Positions 37,215-46,928 of a stretch of DNA of 64,000 bases are shown piece by piece. The position numbers and the translations under genes are program-made. The notes beneath the pieces were generated by a model. The model did not search any database. It saw only the letters and a program-made list of their open reading frames with translations, and was not told where the DNA came from. Positions within the stretch are counted from its first letter, which is position 1; each line of letters starts with the position of its first letter. Origin of the DNA: Actinomycetes bacterium (lineage in GTDB: Bacteria > Actinomycetota > Acidimicrobiia > Acidimicrobiales > SZUA-35); NCBI GenBank assembly GCA_024280015.1, contig JAJRQY010000069.1, positions 1 through 64,000 of the forward strand, read 5' to 3'.

Positions 37215-37913
37215 TTACGGAATGAGGTAGACGATGGTGAAAATTAGGACCCACACAACGTCAACGAAGTGCCAGTACAAGCCGACAAGCTCGACGGTCT
37301 CGGCTCGGTCTTGGTTGAGTTTGCCCTTGAACGAGAGCACAAGCAGGGTCATCAGCATGACAATTCCGCCGCTGACGTGGATCCCATGGAAGCCAGTGAG
37401 GGTGAAGAAGGCCGATCCAAGCAAGCTGCCGGTGAAGGAAAGTCCCTCTTCCTTGAAGGCAGTGAACTCGGCAATCTGACCGGCAATGAAGAACGAACCA
37501 AGCAGGGCCGTTGTCCCCAACCAGATTCGCAGGTTCTTATAGTCGGCTTCACTGATGGCCTTGTGAGCCAGCACCATGGCCAGCGAGCTCATCAACAAGA
37601 TGAATGAGCTAAGGGAAGTGAACGGGATATCGAAGAGGGGCTCAACAGACCCAGCGGCCCGCATTTCCTCGACCAGAGTGGGATTGGAGATCGAGTCGAC
37701 CACCACGGGGTTGCCAGCCAAGATCTCGGTCAGGAACCGAGCCTTGGACAGCAGGTAGGTGGAGATCAGAGCACCAAAGAGCAGGCACTCCGAACCAAGG
37801 AACAGCCACATGGCCAGCTTCATGTTGGACAGGTTCAGGCTGGTCGCATGCCCAGCATGCTCGTCCTCGACATGGTCGGTGGCCTGCTCGGCAACTACGG
37901 CGGCATCAGACAT
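37215..37913 (-). CDS. ctaE: cytochrome c oxidase subunit III
   Basis: LWLFLGSECLLFGALISTYL ... FFTLTGFHGIHVSGGIVML ... YWHFVDVVWVLIFTIVYL. Confidence 0.95.
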   Translation of the reverse strand: MSDAAVVAEQATDHVEDEHAGHATSLNLSNMKLAMWLFLGSECLLFGALISTYLLSKARFLTEILAGNPVVVDSISNPTLVEEMRAAGSVEPLFDIPFTSLSSFILLMSSLAMVLAHKAISEADYKNLRIWLGTTALLGSFFIAGQIAEFTAFKEEGLSFTGSLLGSAFFTLTGFHGIHVSGGIVMLMTLLVLSFKGKLNQDRAETVELVGLYWHFVDVVWVLIFTIVYLIP

Positions 37914-39888
37914 TGACGGTGCTCGCGATCTCGGCGTGATCAGACTTGTGATCGTCATGTCCGTGGGGAAGATCAAGATCATCGGCAGGCTCAAGGGCCC
38001 AGCCGTACAGGCTAACGACCATGAGGAAGCCTCCAGGGATCGTCAACCATAGCGAGAAGATCAAGCCGTAGCCGATGAGGGGCAGCGAAGCGGCCAACAG
38101 GAGCGGCCAATAGGACGGCGCAGGAAGATGAACGCCTTCACCGTTGCCGGGCTGGGCAATGTCGGCACCATGAGCGACCTTGCGCAACTTGCCGTTCTCG
38201 TCCTCGGCATACTTCTGATGCCAGAAGTCATCAACGGAGACAATCTGCGGGTCATAGTCAAAGTTGTGTTCTGGGGCTGGACTCTGAATTGACCATTCGA
38301 TGGTACGGGCGTCCCAAGGATCAGGTCCCGGGTTCGGCTTGCCGGCCTTGTTCCACCGATACAGAGACAGGAAGACGTTGGTGATGAAGAGCAACACGCC
38401 TGATGCGAGGATGAAGGAACCAACGGTTGCCCAGAAGTTCCACAGGTTGAATCCCATGGCATCGTCATAGGTCTGCATCCTTCGCGGCATTCCCTGCAAT
38501 CCGAGAATGTGCATTGGCCCAAAGGTGAGGTTGAAACCAACGACCATGGTCCAGAAGTTCCACTTGCCCCACTTCTCATTCAGCATGTGGCCAAACACCT
38601 TCGGCCACCAGAAGTAGAAACCGGCCATGAAGCCGAAGAGGGCGCCACCAAAGAGCACATAGTGGAAGTGGGCCACAATGTAGTAGGTGTCAGTTTGCTG
38701 AGTGTCCGAGGGGGCCATGGCGTGAGTAACACCAGACAGGCCGCCGACGGTGAACTGGGTGATAAGTCCAATGGAGAACAACATGGCGGTGTTCAGGGTC
38801 AACTTGCCGCCCCACAAGGTGGCAACCCAATTCAGGATCTTCACACCGGTTGGCACGGCGATAAACATGGTGGAAAGAGCGAAGGCGGTAACCGACAACG
38901 GTCCGATTCCAGAAACGAACATGTGGTGGGCCCACACACCGAAGCCCATGAAACCAATAGCAATGCCAGAAAAGACCATGAAGGGATAGCCGAAGATTGG
39001 TTTTCGGGCGAAGGTTGGGATGACCTCGGAGACAATGCCGAATGCAGGCAAGATCATGAGGTAAACCTCAGGATGGCCAAAGATCCAGAATAGGTGCTGC
39101 CACAAGAGCGGGTCTGCCCCTTGCTCGACGTTAAAGAAGTTGGCATCAAAGACCCGGTCCATCAACAACAAGACCTGAGCAACAGTGATGACGGGGATGG
39201 CGAACAGGAGAAGGAACTGGGTAACCAGGGACATCCACACGAAGATTGGCATCTTCATCAGGTCCATACCGGGGGCCCGCATGTTCAGGACCGTGGTAAT
39301 CAAATTGATGGCGCCGCTTAGAGAGGCAATGCCGGTGATCAGTAGTCCGACGTTCCAAAAGTCAATGCCGTGCGACGGTGAGTAGGCAACGCCATTGTTT
39401 GGTGCGTAGTTGAACCAGCCACCATCGGCACCTCCACCGAGGAACCAGCTGGAGTTCAGCATCAGCCCTCCGAGGAAGAAGCACCAGAAGCTGAAGGCGT
39501 TGATTCGGGGGAAGGCAACATCTCGGGCACCGATTTGCAAGGGCAACAAGAAGTTGGCAAAAGCAGCACCGATGGGCATCACCACCAAGAAGATCATGAT
39601 CGTGCCGTGCATGGTGTACACCTGGTTATAGGCATCTGCCGACAAGAAATTGCTATTTGGTGTAGCCAGCTGGATTCGAATGAGCAGGGCAGCAACCCCG
39701 CCAATCAGCATGAAGAATACGGCCGCTGAGCCATACATGATGCCGATCTTCTTGTGATCGACAGTCGTCAACCAGTCTTTCAGGCCAGTCTCTGACCGTG
39801 GCCGGGAGAAAACTCCAAGCGGATTGGCTACTCCAGGCTTGTCACCTTCGGGAAGGCTGTAGCGGAGGGGCTCGTTAAAGATCGCCAT
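37906..39888 (-). CDS. ctaD: cytochrome c oxidase subunit I (canonical)
   Basis: VYTMHGTIMIFL, FGHPEVYLMILP, WAHHMFVSG, YYIVAHFHYVLFGG. Confidence 0.98.
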   Translation of the reverse strand: MAIFNEPLRYSLPEGDKPGVANPLGVFSRPRSETGLKDWLTTVDHKKIGIMYGSAAVFFMLIGGVAALLIRIQLATPNSNFLSADAYNQVYTMHGTIMIFLVVMPIGAAFANFLLPLQIGARDVAFPRINAFSFWCFFLGGLMLNSSWFLGGGADGGWFNYAPNNGVAYSPSHGIDFWNVGLLITGIASLSGAINLITTVLNMRAPGMDLMKMPIFVWMSLVTQFLLLFAIPVITVAQVLLLMDRVFDANFFNVEQGADPLLWQHLFWIFGHPEVYLMILPAFGIVSEVIPTFARKPIFGYPFMVFSGIAIGFMGFGVWAHHMFVSGIGPLSVTAFALSTMFIAVPTGVKILNWVATLWGGKLTLNTAMLFSIGLITQFTVGGLSGVTHAMAPSDTQQTDTYYIVAHFHYVLFGGALFGFMAGFYFWWPKVFGHMLNEKWGKWNFWTMVVGFNLTFGPMHILGLQGMPRRMQTYDDAMGFNLWNFWATVGSFILASGVLLFITNVFLSLYRWNKAGKPNPGPDPWDARTIEWSIQSPAPEHNFDYDPQIVSVDDFWHQKYAEDENGKLRKVAHGADIAQPGNGEGVHLPAPSYWPLLLAASLPLIGYGLIFSLWLTIPGGFLMVVSLYGWALEPADDLDLPHGHDDHKSDHAEIASTVNV

Positions 39889-39902
39889 GGGATCAATAGC
39901 TC

Positions 39903-41183
39903 CTAATCGAGGGTCGCCAAGTAGGCGACGAGATTGTCAAGATCAATATCGGACAGGGTGTCGAAGGAGGGCATGCCGCGCCTGCCTTCGGCAAACATTG
40001 CCTTCCGGCTTGGCGCATCCTTGATCCACGCCAACACATCGGCCTCATTGAACTTGCCAATATCGGACAGATTCAGGTACTGGTCAGTGTCCAAGTTGTC
40101 ATCATCGGGATCGATCCCGAAGTACTGACTGTAGGTGGCGCCAGCAAAGACACTTCGGCTAGCGAAGTGGGTCAGATTCGGGGCCGCGCCATTGAGCAGG
40201 TCAGCTTCGAAATCTTTGGGATACGCGTCTTGCAGATCCTGGTCGTCATTGCTGACAACATGGCAACGAGAGCACTGGGAGACAAAGACGTCATAGCCGG
40301 CACGTTCATCGGTGCCCTCGGCTGGGACTTCTGACGGCGCACTCTGTTCGGCCAACCACTGATCGAACTCGGCCTCAGGAAGCACAACGACGCTCATCCG
40401 CATTCGTGCATGGGACAGACCACAGAACTCGGTGCACCACCCGTTGTACTCGCCAGGCTCATCCGCATGGATTGACCAGTAGGTCAGGCGCCCGGGAACG
40501 GTGTCTCGCTTTCCGTTGAGGCGCGGAATCCAGAAGGAGTGCACAACGTCGCGAGAGGTCAGGGTTAGGTCGACCTGTTGGCCTGCGGGAATGACCAGCT
40601 GATTGGGGACCGAAAGGTCATCGTCATCAAGCGCGATGTTGAGTGGCCATTCCTTGTCGTCCTGGTCGCCGGTTCCTTCGGGTCCATACAACTCGCCGTC
40701 ACCATCGGCATCTTCGAAGAAGCCATCACCATCAATGTCATAGCGGTATTCCCACCACCACTGGTTGCCAATAACCATCACGTCAAGTTCGCCCGGCGCG
40801 TTGTCCTCTTCCAGCTGCCAGATGGTGTTGACCATGGGGACGGAGATGGCGGCCAAAAAGATGGCTGGGGCAATAGTCCAACCAAGTTCGGCCACCTTGT
40901 GGCCATGGACCTGGGCCGGGAGGTCGTTCTCATCATAGTCCTCGGGCTTGACTCGACCCTTGATGGTGAGGGCAATAGTACCGCCAACCACCAGTATGAA
41001 AACAACGAGGACAATCCACCAGATGTGGACCATGGAGTCATAGATGGTTTGAGCCTTCTTGCCGCGTGGCTCAAAGGTGTTGAGGGGCTTGTCGTCGGCG
41101 CACGAAGCGGCCAGCAACGTCAACGCCAAGAGGGTCACGCCACCGCGGACATTGAAACGTCGCAAGGGATTCCTTGAGGTCAT
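39903..41183 (-). CDS. ctaC: cytochrome c oxidase subunit II with fused C-terminal cytochrome c domain (caa3-type)
   Basis: CuA motif WCTEFCGLSHARMRM; heme c CSRCH near the C-terminus. Confidence 0.96.
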   Translation of the reverse strand: MTSRNPLRRFNVRGGVTLLALTLLAASCADDKPLNTFEPRGKKAQTIYDSMVHIWWIVLVVFILVVGGTIALTIKGRVKPEDYDENDLPAQVHGHKVAELGWTIAPAIFLAAISVPMVNTIWQLEEDNAPGELDVMVIGNQWWWEYRYDIDGDGFFEDADGDGELYGPEGTGDQDDKEWPLNIALDDDDLSVPNQLVIPAGQQVDLTLTSRDVVHSFWIPRLNGKRDTVPGRLTYWSIHADEPGEYNGWCTEFCGLSHARMRMSVVVLPEAEFDQWLAEQSAPSEVPAEGTDERAGYDVFVSQCSRCHVVSNDDQDLQDAYPKDFEADLLNGAAPNLTHFASRSVFAGATYSQYFGIDPDDDNLDTDQYLNLSDIGKFNEADVLAWIKDAPSRKAMFAEGRRGMPSFDTLSDIDLDNLVAYLATLD

Positions 41184-41186
41184 GAG

Positions 41187-41978
41187 TTATTCGCCTTCAC
41201 CTTCGCCGTGGCCACCGTCATCAGCCCCATCGCTTACTCCCTGATGCTCAAAGTCTCGGATCCCTTTTTGGGCACCGAAGATACCGCCGCCGAGAATAGC
41301 CAGAGCACCGACGACCATGATGGTAGAGACAAGGCTTCGTGGCAGGTCCCGCTTGGACATCAGCACGGCAAGACCAAAGACGGTCAGGGTGACAATGGCG
41401 CCGATCACGACCGCAGCAACCGCTGAAACGGTAAGGAATACTCGGGAGCCGGCAATGGCAATGGTGCCGAACAACAGCATGCCAAGCATTGGAACCTCGA
41501 TTGGCCCAAGAACGCGCGAACGGATGATGGCATTGGCTTCGGGGTCACCAGATGCCCGGTCAGACCAAGCCGTGATCATCCACTCGATGGCCATGACGAC
41601 CAAGGTGAGGAGGCCAAGGACTAAGAAGGCCTTGCTCATGGCCAGGCCAATGATCAACAAGGCCACACCAAAGGCGGTGATGGGAGCCCAATAAACCGAG
41701 CTAAGGGTTGGCAGTGCGGGAACCGTTGAGACTCCAGCCGAATCGGCCATTGCTTGGGCATCACCGTCACGAGTAGCAATGCCAACCATGGCCAGAGCAA
41801 AGGTCACAAGGCTGGTAAAGATCAGGATGGTGTAACCAAGGTGAGCGCCGACGCCCCCCTTGTAGCCGACGCTGACCACACCAATCGGGTCACCGCCGGT
41901 GACTAAGCCGTAGACCATGGCACCAAGAAGCGCTGCTCCTGACAATGCCAATAGATATTTTGAACCCCAGGTGAGCAT
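41187..41978 (-). CDS. hypothetical multi-pass membrane protein in oxidase cluster
   Basis: Multiple TM helices; His/Glu/Gly-rich tail (DDGGHGEGEGE). Confidence 0.8.
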   Translation of the reverse strand: MLTWGSKYLLALSGAALLGAMVYGLVTGGDPIGVVSVGYKGGVGAHLGYTILIFTSLVTFALAMVGIATRDGDAQAMADSAGVSTVPALPTLSSVYWAPITAFGVALLIIGLAMSKAFLVLGLLTLVVMAIEWMITAWSDRASGDPEANAIIRSRVLGPIEVPMLGMLLFGTIAIAGSRVFLTVSAVAAVVIGAIVTLTVFGLAVLMSKRDLPRSLVSTIMVVGALAILGGGIFGAQKGIRDFEHQGVSDGADDGGHGEGEGE

Positions 41979-41990
41979 CGTTTGACGGTC

Positions 41991-42608
41991 CTACTTGGTG
42001 ATGTAGATGGCGTACCAAACAACGAGGTACAGCACAACGGCGACATTCCAGAACAGAGCAGCGCCATAAATGCCTTCAACATCTTTGGCGTTGTAGTTGC
42101 CACCTAAGGTACGCAATCCCATGACTATCACGTACAGCATTGCTGCGGCCATGATCAACATGTGGGCACCGATAAGGGCGTAGAACAAGGGGGGACGAGC
42201 CAGCTCGTCCCCGGCGGCAGGCATTCCCATAATCTCAAGTAAGAAGCCAGTCTGGGCAAGATAGGCGAAGCCAAAGACAACACAAAGCGACAAGGCAATG
42301 TGGGTGTTTGCTCGGTCGTCATGGCGAATGGCTGATACAGCCCAGGCCATAGCCACCATGGACATGACCAGGGTGATGGCCATCATGTTGGGCTGGGTCA
42401 GGGGGATGGTGACTCCCTTTGGCAGCCAGATTTCGCCTTGGGCCAAGACCGCAGCCCGGCTCTGCACATAGATGCCAAGCAAGCCAGCCATGCCCATGGT
42501 TGCCGCCATGGCAGCTAGGGCGGTGCCGATCACCAACAAGCGAGGCCGAGAGGCCTCGGGTGCAGCAACAGTTTCGGGGAGGGCGTCGAAGACGGTGATA
42601 TCGGTCAT
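41991..42608 (-). CDS. cytochrome oxidase subunit III-like protein
   Basis: MTDITVFDALPETV... with COX3-like helices (PLFYALIGAHMLIMAAAMLYVIVMGL; ALFWNVAVVLYLVVWYAIYI); ATGA-coupled to the COX1-like gene. Confidence 0.8.
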   Translation of the reverse strand: MTDITVFDALPETVAAPEASRPRLLVIGTALAAMAATMGMAGLLGIYVQSRAAVLAQGEIWLPKGVTIPLTQPNMMAITLVMSMVAMAWAVSAIRHDDRANTHIALSLCVVFGFAYLAQTGFLLEIMGMPAAGDELARPPLFYALIGAHMLIMAAAMLYVIVMGLRTLGGNYNAKDVEGIYGAALFWNVAVVLYLVVWYAIYITK

Positions 42609-44284
42609 CAGGCTTCCTCTGCCTTGTTCGGCGTGGGTTGGCTCAGTACGGCCATACCGCTCGTTGACTCCATGACTGGTGCGGAAGCAAAGTTGCCAAG
42701 GGAGGGTGGTGAAGACGTGGTCCACTCAAGTGACTGCCCAGACCACGGTTCGGGTGTTGTTCCCGTTCCAAGTGCGGTGCGAGCCAGGTTGGCAAGAAAC
42801 ACTAGAGCACCCAGGCCGAGTACAGCGAAGCCAATGGTGGCTAGCACATTGAGCACCTCCACCCCATCCTTTGGTCCAACACCGATGCCAGGAAGTGCTG
42901 GTTGCTCCAGCATGCCGCTGATGACATAGGCGCCGCCCCAGGCAATCGTGCCAGCAGAGACGAGCAAGATGCTCAGCATGCCTAGCTTGTCGTCCAGCGA
43001 ACGGCCCCAAATCTTGTGACCCCAATGATGGACTGAGCTCACGATTCCGAGCAAGACCGCCCCGAGGATCAAACCACGAATGCCTTCGTGGAACGAAGAG
43101 TCGGCAAGGCGCAGGGCTGAGCTGACGTCGATCTCACTGTTTGAAGCATCGGCAACGAATTCGAGAATTGGTTCGATCAGCGCCAGGAGGGCAACGAGGG
43201 CGCCAACCGCAAGTAAGGCCATAGCGGCCATGCCAGCAACAAGCGGGGTGTTAGTGGCCGGCTTACCGTTCTTGACCGCATCAGCGGCCATGCCAAGGAG
43301 AAGGAGGATCGGAACCACGGCGGCAAGAACTCCGAGGACAAGCACGGCATTGTCAAACTCGATGGCTCGGCCACGACCTCCGAAAGTCAGGATGTCTGCC
43401 CCGAACGAAAGGACAAGTAACGAGCCGATCAAGGCAAGCGCTGGCTTGTGGAATCGGACCCTTGACTCGGATTGGGTCGCGACAACATCGAGTCCCATGC
43501 CCAGGACAGGAATGCCGACCCAGTACAGAGCCGGTGCCAGGCTGAGGCTATTGAGGATGGACAGCAGGGCTTGACGATCGACCTTGGTGGACAAGTAGTC
43601 AGCGCTGACATCGGCGTAGGCCAAGCCAAGCTCGCCAATCAGGATCGGGAGGGTGAGGAGCCCAAGAAGGGAGAAGACCAGGAATGACCAGGTGCTGATT
43701 GGCACGTGTTCCAACCGCATGCCGATGGTTCGAGCACCGAGGATGGTGGTTGCGATGCAGACAAAGGCCCAGCAGAAACCGACAAGCATGGTTCCAAGGG
43801 CCAAGATCCACAGCAGGACGGCATCCTTGGAACCACCGGCTGGTCCGCCGTTGGCCACCACAGCCAAGATCAGGATTCCGGTAGCGAGAAGCCACGTCCA
43901 AAAGGCGCCAGCTGCCCCACGGCCAAAGGCGATGGCTGATGCGCCAACCTGGAGTGGTGTGAGGTAGGTGGCTAAGCCGATGAGGACGGGGATGACACCA
44001 CCAAAGAGCAGGAGGGTTCTTCCCGCTGACCAAGCTTGAACGAATTGTCCCTCGTCTTCAAACAATCCAACGGAGCCGAGGTCGATCAGTTCGATGCTGG
44101 CAATCGTGGACAAGACCAGAGCTAGGAGCACAAAGGCGGCGCCAGCACCAATCCACATCCGACCGATCGTCTTGTGATCGCTGGTGCTCAAGACGCGTTC
44201 CAGAGCGGGCCTGGCAGCGGAATCGGAGGTCTGGATTGAGTCAGTCGTTGAATCAGTCTCGGTGCGAGTTTGAGTCAATGCCAT
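42608..44284 (-). CDS. COX1-like heme-copper oxidase subunit I homologue lacking canonical metal ligands
   Basis: DHKTIGRMWIGAG, PVLIGLATYLTPLQVGASAIAFGR, HKIWGRSLDDKLG and PWSGQSLEWTTSSPP match COX1 landmarks, but MHG, HPEVY, HH and HFH are absent. Confidence 0.8.
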   Translation of the reverse strand: MALTQTRTETDSTTDSIQTSDSAARPALERVLSTSDHKTIGRMWIGAGAAFVLLALVLSTIASIELIDLGSVGLFEDEGQFVQAWSAGRTLLLFGGVIPVLIGLATYLTPLQVGASAIAFGRGAAGAFWTWLLATGILILAVVANGGPAGGSKDAVLLWILALGTMLVGFCWAFVCIATTILGARTIGMRLEHVPISTWSFLVFSLLGLLTLPILIGELGLAYADVSADYLSTKVDRQALLSILNSLSLAPALYWVGIPVLGMGLDVVATQSESRVRFHKPALALIGSLLVLSFGADILTFGGRGRAIEFDNAVLVLGVLAAVVPILLLLGMAADAVKNGKPATNTPLVAGMAAMALLAVGALVALLALIEPILEFVADASNSEIDVSSALRLADSSFHEGIRGLILGAVLLGIVSSVHHWGHKIWGRSLDDKLGMLSILLVSAGTIAWGGAYVISGMLEQPALPGIGVGPKDGVEVLNVLATIGFAVLGLGALVFLANLARTALGTGTTPEPWSGQSLEWTTSSPPSLGNFASAPVMESTSGMAVLSQPTPNKAEEA

Positions 44285-44460
44285 GGTTGCGGGGGCCTCA
44301 GCGCGGTTCGGTGGATACAGGACGGATTTCGCTGCCGTCGAGAACGAGGCGGCAAGAACGAGCTGTCAGACAAAGGCCCAACGCATCGCGCGTCAGGCCC
44401 ACCCAAACAGCAGGCTCGTACTCTAACCGCTCTAGAGTCAGGATCGGAAACTCTGCTCAT

Positions 44461-45465
44461 TCAGGTTCCCCAACCAACCAACATGTCGATGGCAACGGCG
44501 GCAAACAAGATGGTGAGATGGGTGATGGAGAAGCCAAAGTAGCGGATGGCTTTTTTCTCGAGAACCGCCGGATTCGTCTCTCGAACAAGATCCAGAGCAC
44601 CGCCGGAGAACATGGCTCCGACAACGACGGCCGAACCAACGTAGATCCAGCCCATATTGGCCACTGGCCACAAGGCAAGGCTGACAGCCCAGACAATGAG
44701 GGAGTAGACAAACATTTGACGGGCCGTCGACTTGTGCCCGGCTACCACCGGCATCATTGGAACTTCGGCCGCGGCATAGTCAGATTCGTAGCGGATGGCC
44801 AAAGCCCAGAAGTGTGGTGGGGTCCAAAAGAAAACCACCAAGAACAGCAGGACTGCGGGCCAGCCAACCGAGTTGGTGACCGCTGACCAGCCAATCAGTA
44901 CTGGAGCGGCACCAGCGACCCCGCCAATGACAATATTTTGAGTCGAGGTTCGTTTCAGCCAGATGGTGTACACGAACACATAGAAGAGGCAGGCAGCAAC
45001 GGCCAGGGCAGCGGAAAGCAGGTTTACGAAATGCCAGAGGTAGAAGAAAGCCACGATTTCTAGACCAATGGCGAAGATCAGTCCTTCTTGGGGCTGGATC
45101 TCGCCAGTGACGAGCGGTCGCCCCTTCGTCCGTTCCATCTTGGCGTCAATATCTCGATCGACGTACATATTGATGGCGTTGGCGCCGCCGGCTGACAGTG
45201 AGCCACCAATGACCGTGTTGATCATGAGCCAGACAGAGGGCATGCCGCGTTCAGCCAGCACCATTGTCGGCACAGTACTGACAAGGAGTAATTCGATAAT
45301 TCGAGGTTTGGTAAGGGCGACGAATGCCCCCACCCTTGATCGGGTCACAGATGCGGTTAGAACCACGGAACATAGGGTACCGAGCGATGTCAAGAGCAGA
45401 CGGTGCTGAGTTGTGAACTCTGGCCGGTCGCCGATTGTTCTTGCTTCTTGTTCTTGATGCGTCAA
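44461..45465 (-). CDS. ctaB: protoheme IX farnesyltransferase (heme O synthase)
   Basis: VALTKPRIIELLLVSTVPTMVLA ... NAINMYVDRDIDAKMERTKGRPLVTG. Confidence 0.96.
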   Translation of the reverse strand: MTHQEQEARTIGDRPEFTTQHRLLLTSLGTLCSVVLTASVTRSRVGAFVALTKPRIIELLLVSTVPTMVLAERGMPSVWLMINTVIGGSLSAGGANAINMYVDRDIDAKMERTKGRPLVTGEIQPQEGLIFAIGLEIVAFFYLWHFVNLLSAALAVAACLFYVFVYTIWLKRTSTQNIVIGGVAGAAPVLIGWSAVTNSVGWPAVLLFLVVFFWTPPHFWALAIRYESDYAAAEVPMMPVVAGHKSTARQMFVYSLIVWAVSLALWPVANMGWIYVGSAVVVGAMFSGGALDLVRETNPAVLEKKAIRYFGFSITHLTILFAAVAIDMLVGWGT

Positions 45466-45522
45466 TTCTTTCTGTGCTCCAGGGAGTAGAAGTTGCCCCT
45501 CTAGTCTCCGCTCCTTAGCGTT

Positions 45523-46599
45523 GTGGTGGTGACCATTGCCAATCCGGAGACGAGCCCTGAAGCGGCCACCGGCATTTCGGCCAACCGGTATCGCCAGATC
45601 GTTGGTGTTGCTGGTGTTTTCCTGGTGCTGATTGTCCTCAGTGGCTCCGCCGTACGACTAACCCAAAGCGGTCTTGGGTGTGAAGACTGGCCGAAATGCT
45701 CCGAAGGCCAATTGGTGCCTGAGTGGGCCTTCCATAGCTGGATCGAATTTGGCAACCGCCTGATCTCCGGTGTCATTGGCGTCATTGTTATTGCCGCTGC
45801 CCTTGGTGCCTATCGGCGAGTTCCCCGACGACCTGACCTGTATCCCTGGGCCTGGGGTTTGGTTGCTGGAGTGCTGGCCCAAGTCGTTCTTGGGGGCATG
45901 ACGGTCTGGGTCGACCTGCATCCCCTCTTCGTGAGCGTGCACTTCCTCCTGTCAATCGTCTTGATCTGGAACGTCATGGTCTTGTGGCGCAAATCTGCTA
46001 TCGAAACTGATGCGGTTGAGACCAACGCGACTGAGACCGACTCGATCCTTCAGCAAGCCGCTGGCCAGTCTCCTTCAGCGCTCACACTGACTCCTTCAGC
46101 GCTCACACTGAATCTCAGCCGGGCAGTGATGGTTATGGCAACCGTGGTGCTCATGGTTGGCACCTTGGTCACCGGTACTGGACCCAATAGTGGTGACAGC
46201 CAGGCCCTTCGCCTGTCCTTTGATCTCCGTTCCATTGCCCAGGTGCATAGTGCAACGGCCTGGGTCCTGGTTGCTCTCATTGTTGCTTTGGCCTTTCAGT
46301 TGCGGTCACAAGCAGCAGCGACAAGGTTTGAGGGGTCTGGGGGCAAGACGCCTTTTGCCCAGGTCCAGGTCCTCCTTGCACTAACCGTGAGCCAGGGGGC
46401 GTTGGGGTACCTGCAATACGCACTCGGGGTCCCCGCTGGTCTGGTCGAGCTGCATGTTGCTGGCTCACTTGCGGTCTGGTGTGTCGCCCTGTGGTTGCAC
46501 CTAACTCTGGGAAGCATGACGTCAGCCGGAAGTGCCGTGACTAGCTCGACCTCAGCTATTGTCACCGACTCAGGCCTGACCCCCGGGGGTATTTCATGA
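45523..46599 (+). CDS. ctaA: heme A synthase, COX15/CtaA family
   Basis: VLSGSAVRLTQSGLGCEDWPKC ... FGNRLISGVIG ... LHVAGSLAVWCVAL. Confidence 0.93.
   Translation: MVVTIANPETSPEAATGISANRYRQIVGVAGVFLVLIVLSGSAVRLTQSGLGCEDWPKCSEGQLVPEWAFHSWIEFGNRLISGVIGVIVIAAALGAYRRVPRRPDLYPWAWGLVAGVLAQVVLGGMTVWVDLHPLFVSVHFLLSIVLIWNVMVLWRKSAIETDAVETNATETDSILQQAAGQSPSALTLTPSALTLNLSRAVMVMATVVLMVGTLVTGTGPNSGDSQALRLSFDLRSIAQVHSATAWVLVALIVALAFQLRSQAAATRFEGSGGKTPFAQVQVLLALTVSQGALGYLQYALGVPAGLVELHVAGSLAVWCVALWLHLTLGSMTSAGSAVTSSTSAIVTDSGLTPGGIS
46071..46112. repeat. 21-bp tandem repeat x2 in ctaA
   Basis: tccttcagcgctcacactga(c/a) twice, encodes PSALTLTPSALTLN. Confidence 0.9.
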
Positions 46600-46919
46600 G
46601 TGAGATCACCGTGAGCAAAGTTCTCATGAGTGAAACCGCGCCGATGGAAGTCTTGTTGCCCGAGGGTGATGTGCTGGTCGATGAGGACCGTCCGTGGGCA
46701 GTCATTGTTTGGAACGACCCGATCAACCTGATGAACTATGTCAGCTTCGTCTTCCGCAAGTTGTTTGGATTCGGTCAGGCCAAAGCCGACAAGTTGATGC
46801 GTGATGTGCATGAGAAGGGTCGAGCCAATGTGGCAACAGGAACCCGCAGCGAGTGTGAGCGCCACGTTCATCAGCTTCACTCCCACGGGCTTTGGGCCAC
46901 CATGGAACACGATGAGTGA
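46596..46919 (+). CDS. clpS: ATP-dependent Clp protease adaptor ClpS
   Basis: PWAVIVWNDPINLMNYVSFVFRKLFGF ... HEKGRANVATGTRSECERHVHQLHSHGLWATME. Confidence 0.95.
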   Translation: MSEITVSKVLMSETAPMEVLLPEGDVLVDEDRPWAVIVWNDPINLMNYVSFVFRKLFGFGQAKADKLMRDVHEKGRANVATGTRSECERHVHQLHSHGLWATMEHDE

Positions 46920-46928
46920 GGGTGGCCC

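Noticed and set aside
38509-39093. Long forward ORFs antisense to ctaD (and similar shadows over clpB, purA, dnaK, ctaC)
   Set aside because: Out-of-frame shadow ORFs typical of high-GC coding sequence; low-complexity and without recognisable domains
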